From contig JAJVHU010000037.1 in the NCBI GenBank assembly GCA_022072505.1, positions 89,716 to 153,715 on the forward strand: a stretch of DNA of 64,000 nucleotides. The letters are read 5' to 3'. This document shows positions 57,179 to 64,000 of this stretch, in pieces (within the stretch, counting starts at the first letter, position 1; each line of letters opens with the position of its first letter). Source of the stretch: Phycisphaerae bacterium. Its GTDB lineage: Bacteria > Planctomycetota > Phycisphaerae > UBA1845. Below the pieces are notes generated by a model, which saw only the letters and a list, made by a program, of their open reading frames with translations, was not told the DNA's origin and searched no databases. A program made the translations under genes and the position numbers.

Positions 57179-57391
57179 ATGATCGACACAACCGCCCAGT
57201 CCGCCCCCGAAGGAATCCTCGCGGCCGCGGACATGACCCGTTCCGCGGACCGGTCGACGGGCGACTTTTTCCTGGCGCGCCCCGGCGACGCCGGACTCGA
57301 GTTCCTCCTCCGCGCCGCGAGGCGATCTCACCCGGACTGGTGGACCCCGATCGACGCATCGCGGGAGGAGACTTCGGTCTTTGTCGGGTGA
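57179..57391 (+). CDS. Hypothetical small protein
   Basis: This 70-codon frame starts at ATG 57179 (MIDTTAQSAPEG...) and stops just before the promoter of the glycosyltransferase gene. The start is preceded by GGACCAGG at a plausible distance. The sequence is hydrophilic, without membrane segment, cysteine motif or recognised family. It may be a genuine small protein, since nothing opposes it on the other strand, but codon evidence alone is weak. Confidence 0.3.
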   Translation: MIDTTAQSAPEGILAAADMTRSADRSTGDFFLARPGDAGLEFLLRAARRSHPDWWTPIDASREETSVFVG

Positions 57392-57393
57392 CG

Positions 57394-57422
57394 TTGACGG
57401 CCCCGGTCCACCCGGTTAGCCT
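57394..57422 (+). promoter_or_regulatory. Promoter-like sequence before the GT4 glycosyltransferase gene
   Basis: TTGACG (57394-57399), a 17-base spacer and TAGCCT (57417-57422). The predicted leader to the ATG at 57566 is about 140 nt. Confidence 0.55.
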
Positions 57423-57565
57423 GCCGATCGTCGATGAACGTCCCGTCAGGAGCACTACGCTGCTCGTTCGGCGCGCCGCCGGAATACGTTACCCTGACCG
57501 AGGAATCGTGGAAAGTGAAAAAAGGGCGACACCAACGTCCGCCCACGGGGGAGAGGCCTCGATCT

Positions 57566-59116
57566 ATGCGAATTGCAATGCTCTCGTGGGAGTCGATGCA
57601 CTCCATCGCCGTGGGCGGATTGGCGCCGCACGTGACGGAATTGTCCGCCGCGCTCGCCCGCCTCGGGCATGACGTGCATGTCTTCACCCGCGTCGGAAAG
57701 GGTCAGACCGGTTACGACCGCGTCGACGGGGTTCACTATCACCGCTGTCCCTTCGAGCCGCATCCGGACTTCCTCTCGTATACCGACCGCATGTGCGACA
57801 GCTTCGTCTGGCGCCTCGGCGAGACCGAGCATTTCCTCGGCGAACGCTTCGACGTCATTCACGGGCACGACTGGCTGGCGTGCCGCGCCCTGCGCCAGAT
57901 CAAAAATGAGTGGGGCCGCCCGGTCGTGCTCACGATGCACTCGACCGAGTTCGGACGCTGCGGGAACTGCCTCTGGGACGACGTCATGTCCCGGCGCATC
58001 CGCGACCTCGAGTGGGAGGGAATCTACCTGGCCGACCGCGTCATCTGCGTGTCGCGCACGCTCACACGCGAGGTGCATGAGCAGTATCAGGTTCCCGCCG
58101 ACAAGCTCTTTTCCGTATACAACGGCGTGGACGTCGCCAAGTACAACGCCCACGTCGACGTCGGCGCCGTCCGCCGCAAGTTCGAGATCGGGGCCGACGA
58201 TCCCTGCGTCCTGTTCGCCGGACGCATCACCTGGCAGAAAGGTCCGGACCTGCTCGTCGAGGCCGTGCCGAGCGTCCTCGAGCAGCATCCCGGGGCAAAG
58301 GTGCTCTTTGCCGGCGAAGGCGACATGCGCCCCCGCCTTCAGGATCGCGCCGCGAAGCTCGGTTTGTCCAGCGCCGTGCGCTTCGTGGGGCACCGGACGT
58401 CCGGCGACCTGGTCGGTTTGTTCAAGAGCGCGGACCTCGTCTGCGTCCCCAGCCGCAACGAGCCTTTCGGCATCGTCATCCTCGAAGCCTGGAGCGCCAG
58501 CAAACCCGTCGTCGCCACGCGCATCGGCGGTCCGGCCGAGTTCGTCGAGAATCACCGGACCGGACTGACCGTCGAAGCCGAGATCGTCCCGATCGGAGAG
58601 GCCTTGCACCACGTCCTCGAAGACAAGCAGCGGGCACGCTGGATGGGCGAGAACGGGCGCCGCGAAGCCGAGTCCCGCTTCACCTGGGACCACGCCGCTC
58701 TGGCGACCGAGAACGTTTACGAGACGCTGAACGGCGCGCTGAAGAACTCCGCTTCCGCAGCCCCCGACGCCGCGCGTTCCGCCGTCGCCTTCAAGGCGAA
58801 ACCCGGCGCGCCCACGGTCGAGCAGATCCGCCGTCGCGCCTACGGAATCCACCTCGCACGCGGCGGCACGCCGGGGAATCCGGTCGCCGACTGGCTCCAG
58901 GCCGAGCGCGAACTGCTCGCGGAGCTTCGTCCGGACGCCGCGCCGACGGCGAAGTCGCCTGACGCACCCGCGACGGAATCGTCGTCCGCAACGCCCACCG
59001 CCGCGCCGACCGCAAGTTCAATCACCGCGCCGACCGCGAGGTCCACCGTTCCGCCGACCGCACCGACCGTCGCCGCCCCTAAAAAGCAGACGCCGCGACG
59101 CTCGAGGAAATCCTGA
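57566..59116 (+). CDS. GT4-family glycosyltransferase (glycogen synthase-like) with C-terminal DUF2934 motif
   Basis: This 516-residue cytoplasmic enzyme starts with RIAMLSWESMHSIAVGGLAPHV, the N-terminal GT-B nucleotide-fold opening of starch/glycogen synthase-like and trehalose-synthase-like GT4 enzymes. FDVIHGHDWLACRAL follows. The C-terminal Rossmann half has VLFAGRITWQKGPDLLVEAV, GHRTSGDLVGLFKSADLVCVP and the EX7E-type EPFGIVILEAWS (near residue 301). After the catalytic part there is an IRRRAYGIHLARGG...DWLQAEREL segment (about 415-450), which matches DUF2934, then an Ala/Pro/Thr tail of 60 residues. GGGGAGAGG precedes the ATG. The exact acceptor (alpha-glucan or other) cannot be fixed. 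Confidence 0.88.
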   Translation: MRIAMLSWESMHSIAVGGLAPHVTELSAALARLGHDVHVFTRVGKGQTGYDRVDGVHYHRCPFEPHPDFLSYTDRMCDSFVWRLGETEHFLGERFDVIHGHDWLACRALRQIKNEWGRPVVLTMHSTEFGRCGNCLWDDVMSRRIRDLEWEGIYLADRVICVSRTLTREVHEQYQVPADKLFSVYNGVDVAKYNAHVDVGAVRRKFEIGADDPCVLFAGRITWQKGPDLLVEAVPSVLEQHPGAKVLFAGEGDMRPRLQDRAAKLGLSSAVRFVGHRTSGDLVGLFKSADLVCVPSRNEPFGIVILEAWSASKPVVATRIGGPAEFVENHRTGLTVEAEIVPIGEALHHVLEDKQRARWMGENGRREAESRFTWDHAALATENVYETLNGALKNSASAAPDAARSAVAFKAKPGAPTVEQIRRRAYGIHLARGGTPGNPVADWLQAERELLAELRPDAAPTAKSPDAPATESSSATPTAAPTASSITAPTARSTVPPTAPTVAAPKKQTPRRSRKS

Positions 59117-59181
59117 CGCCCGGTCGTCGCACGCGCCGTGAGTGCGGACTTCAAAAAAACCGCGGTGCGACGGGGAAGACC

Positions 59182-60348
59182 TTACTTCTTCTTCGCCTGG
59201 ATGCGGTTCAGCTTGGCGTCGACGACCTCCATCATCGCCTCGAATTCGCCCTCGACGAGGTGCTCGACCATCTGTTCGGCGGTCATCTTGGCGACGATGC
59301 GGAACGTGGCGATGCCCTTGTCCAGCGACGGTCCGTTGACCTTCTCGACGTTCGGAATCTCCGCGAGCTTCTTCTTCAGCTTCACGGCGTCGCCCATCGA
59401 CATGCCCTCGATCTCGAGGCGGATCTCGCCGCCCGCCGAAATCTGCGTACACCACTGCTGCATCACCGTGGCGTAAATCTTGTCGATCAGATCCACCCCC
59501 GCGTTCTCCAGCGCCTTCTTCCCCGCCTGCGGAGAGTGTGTGAAGATGCCGCGCGCTCCGCCGCGCCAGTTCGGCAGCGACTCGCTGGCCAGCAACCGCC
59601 CCGTGTCCGTGTAATACATCTTCGCCACCGCGTCGCCGTTGTACATCGCCACCTCCTGCCCGAAGAGGTTCTGCACGCCCGCGGCGTTGGCGTTGGCGTG
59701 TCCGGTGATGAAGATCTGCGTGCTGAAACTCTTGGCGATGGCCTGCAGCTTGGCGATGTTGTCCTCGGCCAGCGCGTCGGCGCTTTCCTTCTCGGCGATC
59801 GCCTGAAGCTGCGCGCCGCTGTAAACGTCGAACCCGCTCTTGATCAGCCGCTCCTCCAGTTTGGATTCGAGGATGCTGCTGTCCTGCACCTGGTGGTCGA
59901 TCGTCTCCTTGATGTAAATCGCGACGCCCGGCCGACCGATCTGATCCAGAATCCCCTGCACCTCGCCCCAGCTCGTGGCGATCGCGCTGCGGTTCACCTT
60001 CGCCCACAACTTGCAGATGAACGTCCCGCCCATCCCTTCCTTCTCTTCGAGCACCTTGTGCTCGGCGATGAAGCCCTCGGCCCGGGCGTAGATCGTGTCG
60101 CGGACCAGGACGAAGTTCTCCGCCTGGCTGTGCGAGCTGATCTCGACCTTCCCCCCCTCCTCCATCGCCCGGCGCATCGCGTCCTTCTTGGCGGCGTCCT
60201 TCGAGATGCCCTCGCCGATGACGGTGACCTCGGAGAACTCCTGCGCAACCGCGGGAACCGCAACCGCGGGAGCGCCGAACGCGGGAGCGCCGAACGCGAA
60301 AAGACCGACAGTGATGATGCTTCCGACGGACGCTTGATAGGTCTTCAT
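59182..60348 (-). CDS. Exported FlgT_N / LPP20-like protein
   Basis: This 388-residue protein has a signal peptide with a repetitive FGAPAFGAPAVAVPAVAQ end. An N-terminal domain follows (VTVIGEGISKDAAKKDAMRR through EGFIAEHKVLEE, about 40-110) like the N-domain of flagellar assembly protein T and LPP20 lipoproteins. A middle part resembles the FlgT/CsgG-like alpha-beta domain (ERLIKSGFDVYSGAQLQAIA and TQIFITGHANANA). A C-terminal alpha-beta domain has a repeated EIRLEIEGMSMGDAVKLKKK pattern. No flagellar genes are nearby, so a general envelope role is more likely. GGAG lies ten bases before the ATG. It is convergent with the glycosyltransferase gene. Confidence 0.75.
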   Translation of the reverse strand: MKTYQASVGSIITVGLFAFGAPAFGAPAVAVPAVAQEFSEVTVIGEGISKDAAKKDAMRRAMEEGGKVEISSHSQAENFVLVRDTIYARAEGFIAEHKVLEEKEGMGGTFICKLWAKVNRSAIATSWGEVQGILDQIGRPGVAIYIKETIDHQVQDSSILESKLEERLIKSGFDVYSGAQLQAIAEKESADALAEDNIAKLQAIAKSFSTQIFITGHANANAAGVQNLFGQEVAMYNGDAVAKMYYTDTGRLLASESLPNWRGGARGIFTHSPQAGKKALENAGVDLIDKIYATVMQQWCTQISAGGEIRLEIEGMSMGDAVKLKKKLAEIPNVEKVNGPSLDKGIATFRIVAKMTAEQMVEHLVEGEFEAMMEVVDAKLNRIQAKKK

Positions 60349-60400
60349 GCTGATGACTCCGAAAAAGTGCGCTCCTTCCGCCTCGGCAACCTCGACCCGC

Positions 60401-60484
60401 CCCGGCAGCCTTGATCCTGCCCCGGAAACCGCTCGGCGTCGCCCCGGCAACCTGAGTCCTGCCCCGTGAACCGCTCAGCGTCGC
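60401..60484. repeat. Two-copy 42-bp tandem repeat
   Basis: 60401-60442 and 60443-60484 agree at 35 of 42 positions. They lie between the FlgT-like gene and the sulfatase fragment. The unit length is a multiple of three and gives a 14-residue repeat (GDAERFxGQDxGCR) in one minus-strand frame. I do not think that frame is a gene. Confidence 0.75.
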
Positions 60485-60622
60485 CGCCCCAACATCGCCC
60501 CGATGCCACCGCAGGCGCCGGTAATCCACGCATTTTTATCGGCGGATCGCCGTCCCGCGTCAAATGCGCCGGCGTCGCCACGGAAAAGAAGGACTGAATC
60601 AACCCACCAGGAGGCGTCAGAC

Positions 60623-61963
60623 TCACGGATCGCACGCGGCGCAGCCGGGTTTGTCGCAGCAGTCCTCGGGATCGAGATCGTCGCAATCCACCTTCCCGTC
60701 GCAATCGTTGTCGCTGCAATCGCTACATCTGTTCGTCGTATTCTCGTCTGGATCGGTCTCGTCCTCTGTGAAATAGAACGCCAAGCGCGGAGCGTGATGA
60801 CCCTGGGCGCCCTCGGTGGAGTAAAAACCTCCCTCGGCGGTCGGGTCGCTCGAGGCAATGGCAAACTCAAGGTACGGATGAGAAATCCAGCCGCACTTGT
60901 TTCGCTTCAGTTTGAGGTAGTCGGTAATGTCGAACCGGACCAGGCTTCCGGCCTTGATGTCCCATGCCGTCGCGACGGGAAAGATGTTATCGTCAATCGT
61001 GCTGCTCCATTCGGTCCAGGTCAAGCTTGAGCAACTGGCAGGAAAGAACCACTTCGAACACTCTTCTGGAGCATCGTCGAGATAATAAAGCGTCGCGTCG
61101 GTCAGGTTGGTCGTGGCGTGAAGGATCAGCTCGCCCGTTTCGACTCTTTTGCCTGTGTTGAGTTCCTGCCGGTCGAAGCGAATAAGCGCTACCTTACGGC
61201 TACTGGTTTCGCCGCTGACCAGGAGAGTTGTCTCACCGCAATACGTGGTGTTAGGTGCATCTTCAGCCACATGCGTGTCGAATCCCTCTTGCTCGATGCC
61301 GTACCCTTCGCCGACGGAGATGCGGAACAGTCGCACGACCCTCTGAGATCTGCCGTCGTAGGGCGAAATGGAGTCGTCCTTGGCAGCGACCACGAACTGA
61401 AAACAGGTTCCGGCAGTGCCAGTGACGTTGCCGTCCGGTGTCAGCGTCGCATTCTCGGCATTCCACGTTAGCCAGCTCGGAAGGCCGCATTTGCACGTGC
61501 AAGGACAGTTCTCGGAGTTGCAAATGCAATCAACCTTTTGTTGATTTATCGTACACTTGTCACCGTTGGGCTTCACGCCGGGAAACAGGCACCCGAGGTG
61601 ATCAAGGTTAATGTCTTCATCATCGCATTTGTCACAGGCGTCACAGGCCTCTCCTTCGCAATCATATGGATCGCTGGTGAAGTCCCACAGGCACCATTCG
61701 TAGTTTCCTGATCCACCGATGGCGGAGAAGTTGATTGTGTAGGGATAGGGTTCACCCGGTTTGGCGATCGGCAGGTTCCAATCGGCAGTCGACGGATTGG
61801 GGACGATCGCGATTCCCATGCTGTCGGTGATTTCGGTCCGCAGGTCCCCAAGGTCCGTCGGCGGGTCCGAATGCATGAGGTTCGCCAACTCGAAATCGTC
61901 TTCATTCAGATCATAGTATTCCTCCTCCAGCGTGTCCGTCAGCACGAACTTTCTTTGTGCCAC
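60623..61963 (-). CDS. C-terminal part of a frameshifted sulfatase: sulfatase tail, Ig-like, DNRLRE-like and Asp/Cys-rich tail
   Basis: The frame can be read from 62035 and would use a GTG at 61963. Its first residues (FVLTDTLEEEYYDLNEDDFELANL) are the conserved C-terminal strand and LYDL-type motif of sulfatases, which cannot stand alone. An Ig-like putative-binding domain follows (PYPYTINFSAIGGSGNYEW ... LPSWLTWNAE ... GNVTGTAGTCF). Next is a DNRLRE/CBM96-like jelly-roll region (VALIRFDRQELNTGKRVETG ... DITDYLK ... FYSTEG). The Asp/Cys-rich C-terminus (CSDCSDNDCDGKVDCDDLD) resembles calcium-binding type-3 repeats. It is best seen as the rest of the gene at 61977-63740, separated by one frameshift. 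Confidence 0.75.
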   Translation of the reverse strand: MAQRKFVLTDTLEEEYYDLNEDDFELANLMHSDPPTDLGDLRTEITDSMGIAIVPNPSTADWNLPIAKPGEPYPYTINFSAIGGSGNYEWCLWDFTSDPYDCEGEACDACDKCDDEDINLDHLGCLFPGVKPNGDKCTINQQKVDCICNSENCPCTCKCGLPSWLTWNAENATLTPDGNVTGTAGTCFQFVVAAKDDSISPYDGRSQRVVRLFRISVGEGYGIEQEGFDTHVAEDAPNTTYCGETTLLVSGETSSRKVALIRFDRQELNTGKRVETGELILHATTNLTDATLYYLDDAPEECSKWFFPASCSSLTWTEWSSTIDDNIFPVATAWDIKAGSLVRFDITDYLKLKRNKCGWISHPYLEFAIASSDPTAEGGFYSTEGAQGHHAPRLAFYFTEDETDPDENTTNRCSDCSDNDCDGKVDCDDLDPEDCCDKPGCAACDP

Positions 61964-61976
61964 GGAGCCGACGGCC

Positions 61977-63740
61977 TCAAGCCGCAGGCTGGCGAACGTG
62001 GGTGTGGCGTTCGGGGCCAGGTTGCATGGACTGGATCAGAATCTGCGAGCGCGGCAACAGGCCCGATGGAGCGCTGGTGTAGCAGTCGCCCCACGACGTC
62101 CCCTCAAGGATGTCGAGCAGGTTGCACCCGTCACTCTTGATAAGTGCCCCAGCGCTGTCCGGACGGCTGATCTCGTCCCTCGTGTATCCTGCGATTTCGA
62201 GGATGGTCGCGGGCATGTCAAGGTCCATGGCGATCATGGCGCTGACCTCGACGCCGGTACGGATGCCCTCACCGGCCACGGCGAAGGGCACGCGGATGGC
62301 TTCTTCGTACGGGATACCCTTCTGAAACGCTCCGTGCTCGCCCCACATGGTGCCATGGTCGGAGGTAAAGAAGAAGACGGTTTCGTCGGGCGCGGCGTCG
62401 TACAGGGACTTCACGATGCAGTCCACAATGTGCAGCGAGGCCAGTTCGTCCTTGAAGACCTGCTGGAAGTTTCTGCAATGCTTATCCTCGTCGCGGGAGC
62501 AGTTATCGTTCTGGTTGTCCGAGCACTGCGGCCCGCCGCAGCCCGGCCCCCGGTAGCAGCCCAGCAGGCAGTTATCGCAGTTCTCGTACCGCTCGAACGC
62601 ATCGGGGTTGCCCTGCATCCAGGAGGGCTTGTCGGAGATGTTGTCATTCGAGTAGGGCGGCACGCCCTCGCCGAAACCCCGACCCTCGTAGTCATTGATT
62701 CCGGCGGTGTAATCATCCTGGGTGTTGTCGCAGAAATGCTCGGATAGATTGCACAGCGTTCTGATGCTCTCTTCGGCGCTGAGTTGCGTCGGCCCATGCG
62801 GCGGGGCCATGGTCAGCATCATGAAGAGCGGAGTCGGGACTTCCCAGTTGGGATCCTCAGCGCAGCCCTCCAGGAAAGCCTCGGCGAGGAGCTGCTCCAA
62901 CTCCGGCAGGTACGTGTAGACGCGGATATTCTCGTTACCAACTCGTAGAAACTTGTCCTTCAGAACTTCGATAACACAGGTGGGAACACCAAGAGCTTCG
63001 AGCTTGCCCTCCAGGACGCCGTTATCCCAGTTGTCACCGGTACACACTCCCTGATTATCGACGTCGTCGCAGATGTCATCCGGCAGGATGACGCCGACCG
63101 CTGGGCCTGCGTTTCCGCCGATCGTGATCTTATAGCCCCGGTCCCAGTCCTTGGAGTCGGACGGCACGATGAACACGTCCCAGCCTGGTGGGATATAACG
63201 CGCCTTCTCGTCCTGTCCCGGCGCGATCAGATCCTCGTACCCGTTCATGTATTTCCCGATCAGCACCGTGTAGTACGCTTCGTCGATGTAGTTCGTGTCC
63301 TTCATCCGCACGGCGAGGGCGTTCTCGTCTTCGAATCGTACTGCGCCGCCGTTGGGCCAGGTGTTGGTCAGGACCCCCGTGTTATGGGAGTAGAACCCTC
63401 CAGCGTGCTGGCTGGCGCGGCACGGGCAGCAGGTCGGGTTGGTCACTAAGGCGTTGGGGAAATAGACCCCGTTCTCGATGAAGATGTTGTAGACGTTGGG
63501 CATGACCCATTCTTCGTTCGGATCATCGAGGTCCAGATTGATCGTGTTCCACCGCTGGTCGTCGGTCTCGAACACGATGATGTTGCGCGATTCAGGCGTC
63601 GGTGGCGGCCCGCTCTGGGCGGACACCGGAGCAGGGACCTGCGCGGTCTTGGGCGCCAAGAGCCGCCATGATGCGGTACCGACGAGGACGATGCTGCATG
63701 CGATCAAGAAGGTACGAGTCGCGCTCGGGGGAGGATTCAT
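61977..63740 (-). CDS. Exported sulfatase (N-acetylglucosamine-6-sulfatase-like), N-terminal and catalytic part
   Basis: This 587-residue frame has a signal anchor (about 8-30). The alkaline-phosphatase-fold sulfatase starts with NIIVFETDDQRWNTI (metal-binding DDQ). The formylglycine motif CxPxR appears as CCPCRAS near residue 102, followed by SHNTGVLTN. Metal and substrate motifs follow: YYTVLIGKYMNGYE, MAPPHGPT and FFFTSDHGTMWGEHGAFQKG. Several cysteine-rich insertions (about 420-460) are unusual. The frame ends at 61977 after a stretch (PGPERHTHVRQPAA) with no similarity, while the adjacent frame continues the sulfatase fold. AAGGAG lies ten bases before the ATG at 63740. It needs formylglycine maturation, and no maturase gene is nearby. 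Confidence 0.85.
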   Translation of the reverse strand: MNPPPSATRTFLIACSIVLVGTASWRLLAPKTAQVPAPVSAQSGPPPTPESRNIIVFETDDQRWNTINLDLDDPNEEWVMPNVYNIFIENGVYFPNALVTNPTCCPCRASQHAGGFYSHNTGVLTNTWPNGGAVRFEDENALAVRMKDTNYIDEAYYTVLIGKYMNGYEDLIAPGQDEKARYIPPGWDVFIVPSDSKDWDRGYKITIGGNAGPAVGVILPDDICDDVDNQGVCTGDNWDNGVLEGKLEALGVPTCVIEVLKDKFLRVGNENIRVYTYLPELEQLLAEAFLEGCAEDPNWEVPTPLFMMLTMAPPHGPTQLSAEESIRTLCNLSEHFCDNTQDDYTAGINDYEGRGFGEGVPPYSNDNISDKPSWMQGNPDAFERYENCDNCLLGCYRGPGCGGPQCSDNQNDNCSRDEDKHCRNFQQVFKDELASLHIVDCIVKSLYDAAPDETVFFFTSDHGTMWGEHGAFQKGIPYEEAIRVPFAVAGEGIRTGVEVSAMIAMDLDMPATILEIAGYTRDEISRPDSAGALIKSDGCNLLDILEGTSWGDCYTSAPSGLLPRSQILIQSMQPGPERHTHVRQPAA

Positions 63741-63885
63741 GATAGGGAGACTCCTTGTCATCAAAACGACCAGGGCAATGGGACTTGCCGTTCATGTCGG
63801 CCACTACGCGGACGGACTGGAGAATTGCGGCAACCGCGCGGGTGAAGGTAGGTCCGAGATTACCCAAAGAGGTTCACCTGAATCT

Positions 63886-64000
63886 CTACCTGCCTCCGGT
63901 GACTAACTGCCTGCGAGTCATGGGGTTAGCTCCCACGGCGTCGGCGATGAGGCGGCTGAATAGGCTTGCTTCCTGCCAGCGGCGGTTGCCGCGGTAGTCG
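63886..64000 (-). CDS. Unidentified protein, C-terminal end, partial at window edge
   Basis: A minus-strand frame enters from beyond 64000 and stops at 63886. The 37 visible residues (DYRGNRRWQEASLFSRLIADAV and a further 15) are too few to assign. The frame is in the same direction as the sulfatase and lies 145 nt upstream of it. It may be the end of a real gene or chance. Confidence 0.3.
   Translation of the reverse strand, partial: DYRGNRRWQEASLFSRLIADAVGANPMTRRQLVTGGR

Noticed and set aside
59182..60348. Flagellar assembly gene
   Set aside because: Only the N-terminal domain resembles FlgT/LPP20. No other flagellar gene is present and the same fold occurs in non-flagellar lipoproteins.
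59018..60529. A 503-codon minus-strand frame overlapping the FlgT-like gene
   Set aside because: It is out of frame with the recognised domains and made of Gly/Arg/Ala-rich filler, including the 42-bp repeat.
63755..63997. An 80-codon plus-strand open frame at the right edge
   Set aside because: No similarity or ribosome-binding site, and it overlaps the sulfatase start region on the other strand.

Overview
This is a high-GC window from what is almost certainly a member of the Planctomycetota. A Phycisphaerae-like lineage is my best guess, but class level is not certain. The lineage call rests on five things: several very large (about 350-residue) pseudopilins in tandem; a TatC with a long insertion before its fourth membrane helix; a membrane protein with a CxxC...CPECG zinc ribbon around a YDLRGLP core; secreted proteins with GACC-type cysteine modules; and DUF1570-, DUF4953/DUF5117- and DUF2934-like domains. 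There are no rRNA or tRNA genes, CRISPR arrays, intact transposons or phage genes that I can recognise. Coding is dense on both strands, and high GC creates many long antisense shadow frames, which were discarded.

Layout. 1-11765 (minus strand): a type IV pilus / type II secretion-like assembly cluster. In transcription order it holds a GspE/PilB ATPase, PilT, a second GspE/PilB ATPase, PilC/GspF and five pseudopilins, the last running off the left edge. A near-leaderless promoter precedes the first gene and seven-base satellite arrays sit at two gene junctions. 12064-15703 (plus): housekeeping genes rlmN, coaE and rho. 15749-24714: a thioredoxin-fold DUF255 protein, a flippase-like membrane protein, a GNAT acetyltransferase, kbl, an aminotransferase, an S41 peptidase and a zinc-ribbon membrane protein. 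24779-31706 (plus): hflX coupled to a DUF1570-like metallopeptidase, a large DUF4953-type zinc protease and a TerC protein. 31909-34875: tatC, an orphan OmpR-type response regulator and a TPR lipoprotein.

35028-43640 (plus): an Asp-box secreted protein, a STAS / anti-sigma kinase pair, a secreted protein with an Asn-Gly-Glu repeat linker behind a textbook sigma-54 site, a GT-C membrane glycosyltransferase and a TPR lipoprotein. 43865-53359: xylulokinase, a transglutaminase-like protein, an SdhB-type iron-sulfur subunit without its partners, an SNF2 helicase coupled to a LOG-family protein, and an HDOD protein. 53871-64000: an FG-GAP secreted protein, an MFS transporter, a GT4 glycosyltransferase fused to a DUF2934 motif, a FlgT/LPP20-like exported protein, and a large exported sulfatase split into two frames by an apparent frameshift.

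The points that look least described are: (i) a shared cysteine-bounded C-terminal module of about 80 residues on three otherwise unrelated secreted proteins; (ii) an 83-bp inverted-repeat element present twice; (iii) recurrent TTGAC-N16-18-TAGnnT promoter-like sequences, two promoters of which would give almost leaderless mRNAs; and (iv) a sigma-54 promoter driving one of the secreted proteins that carry the shared module.
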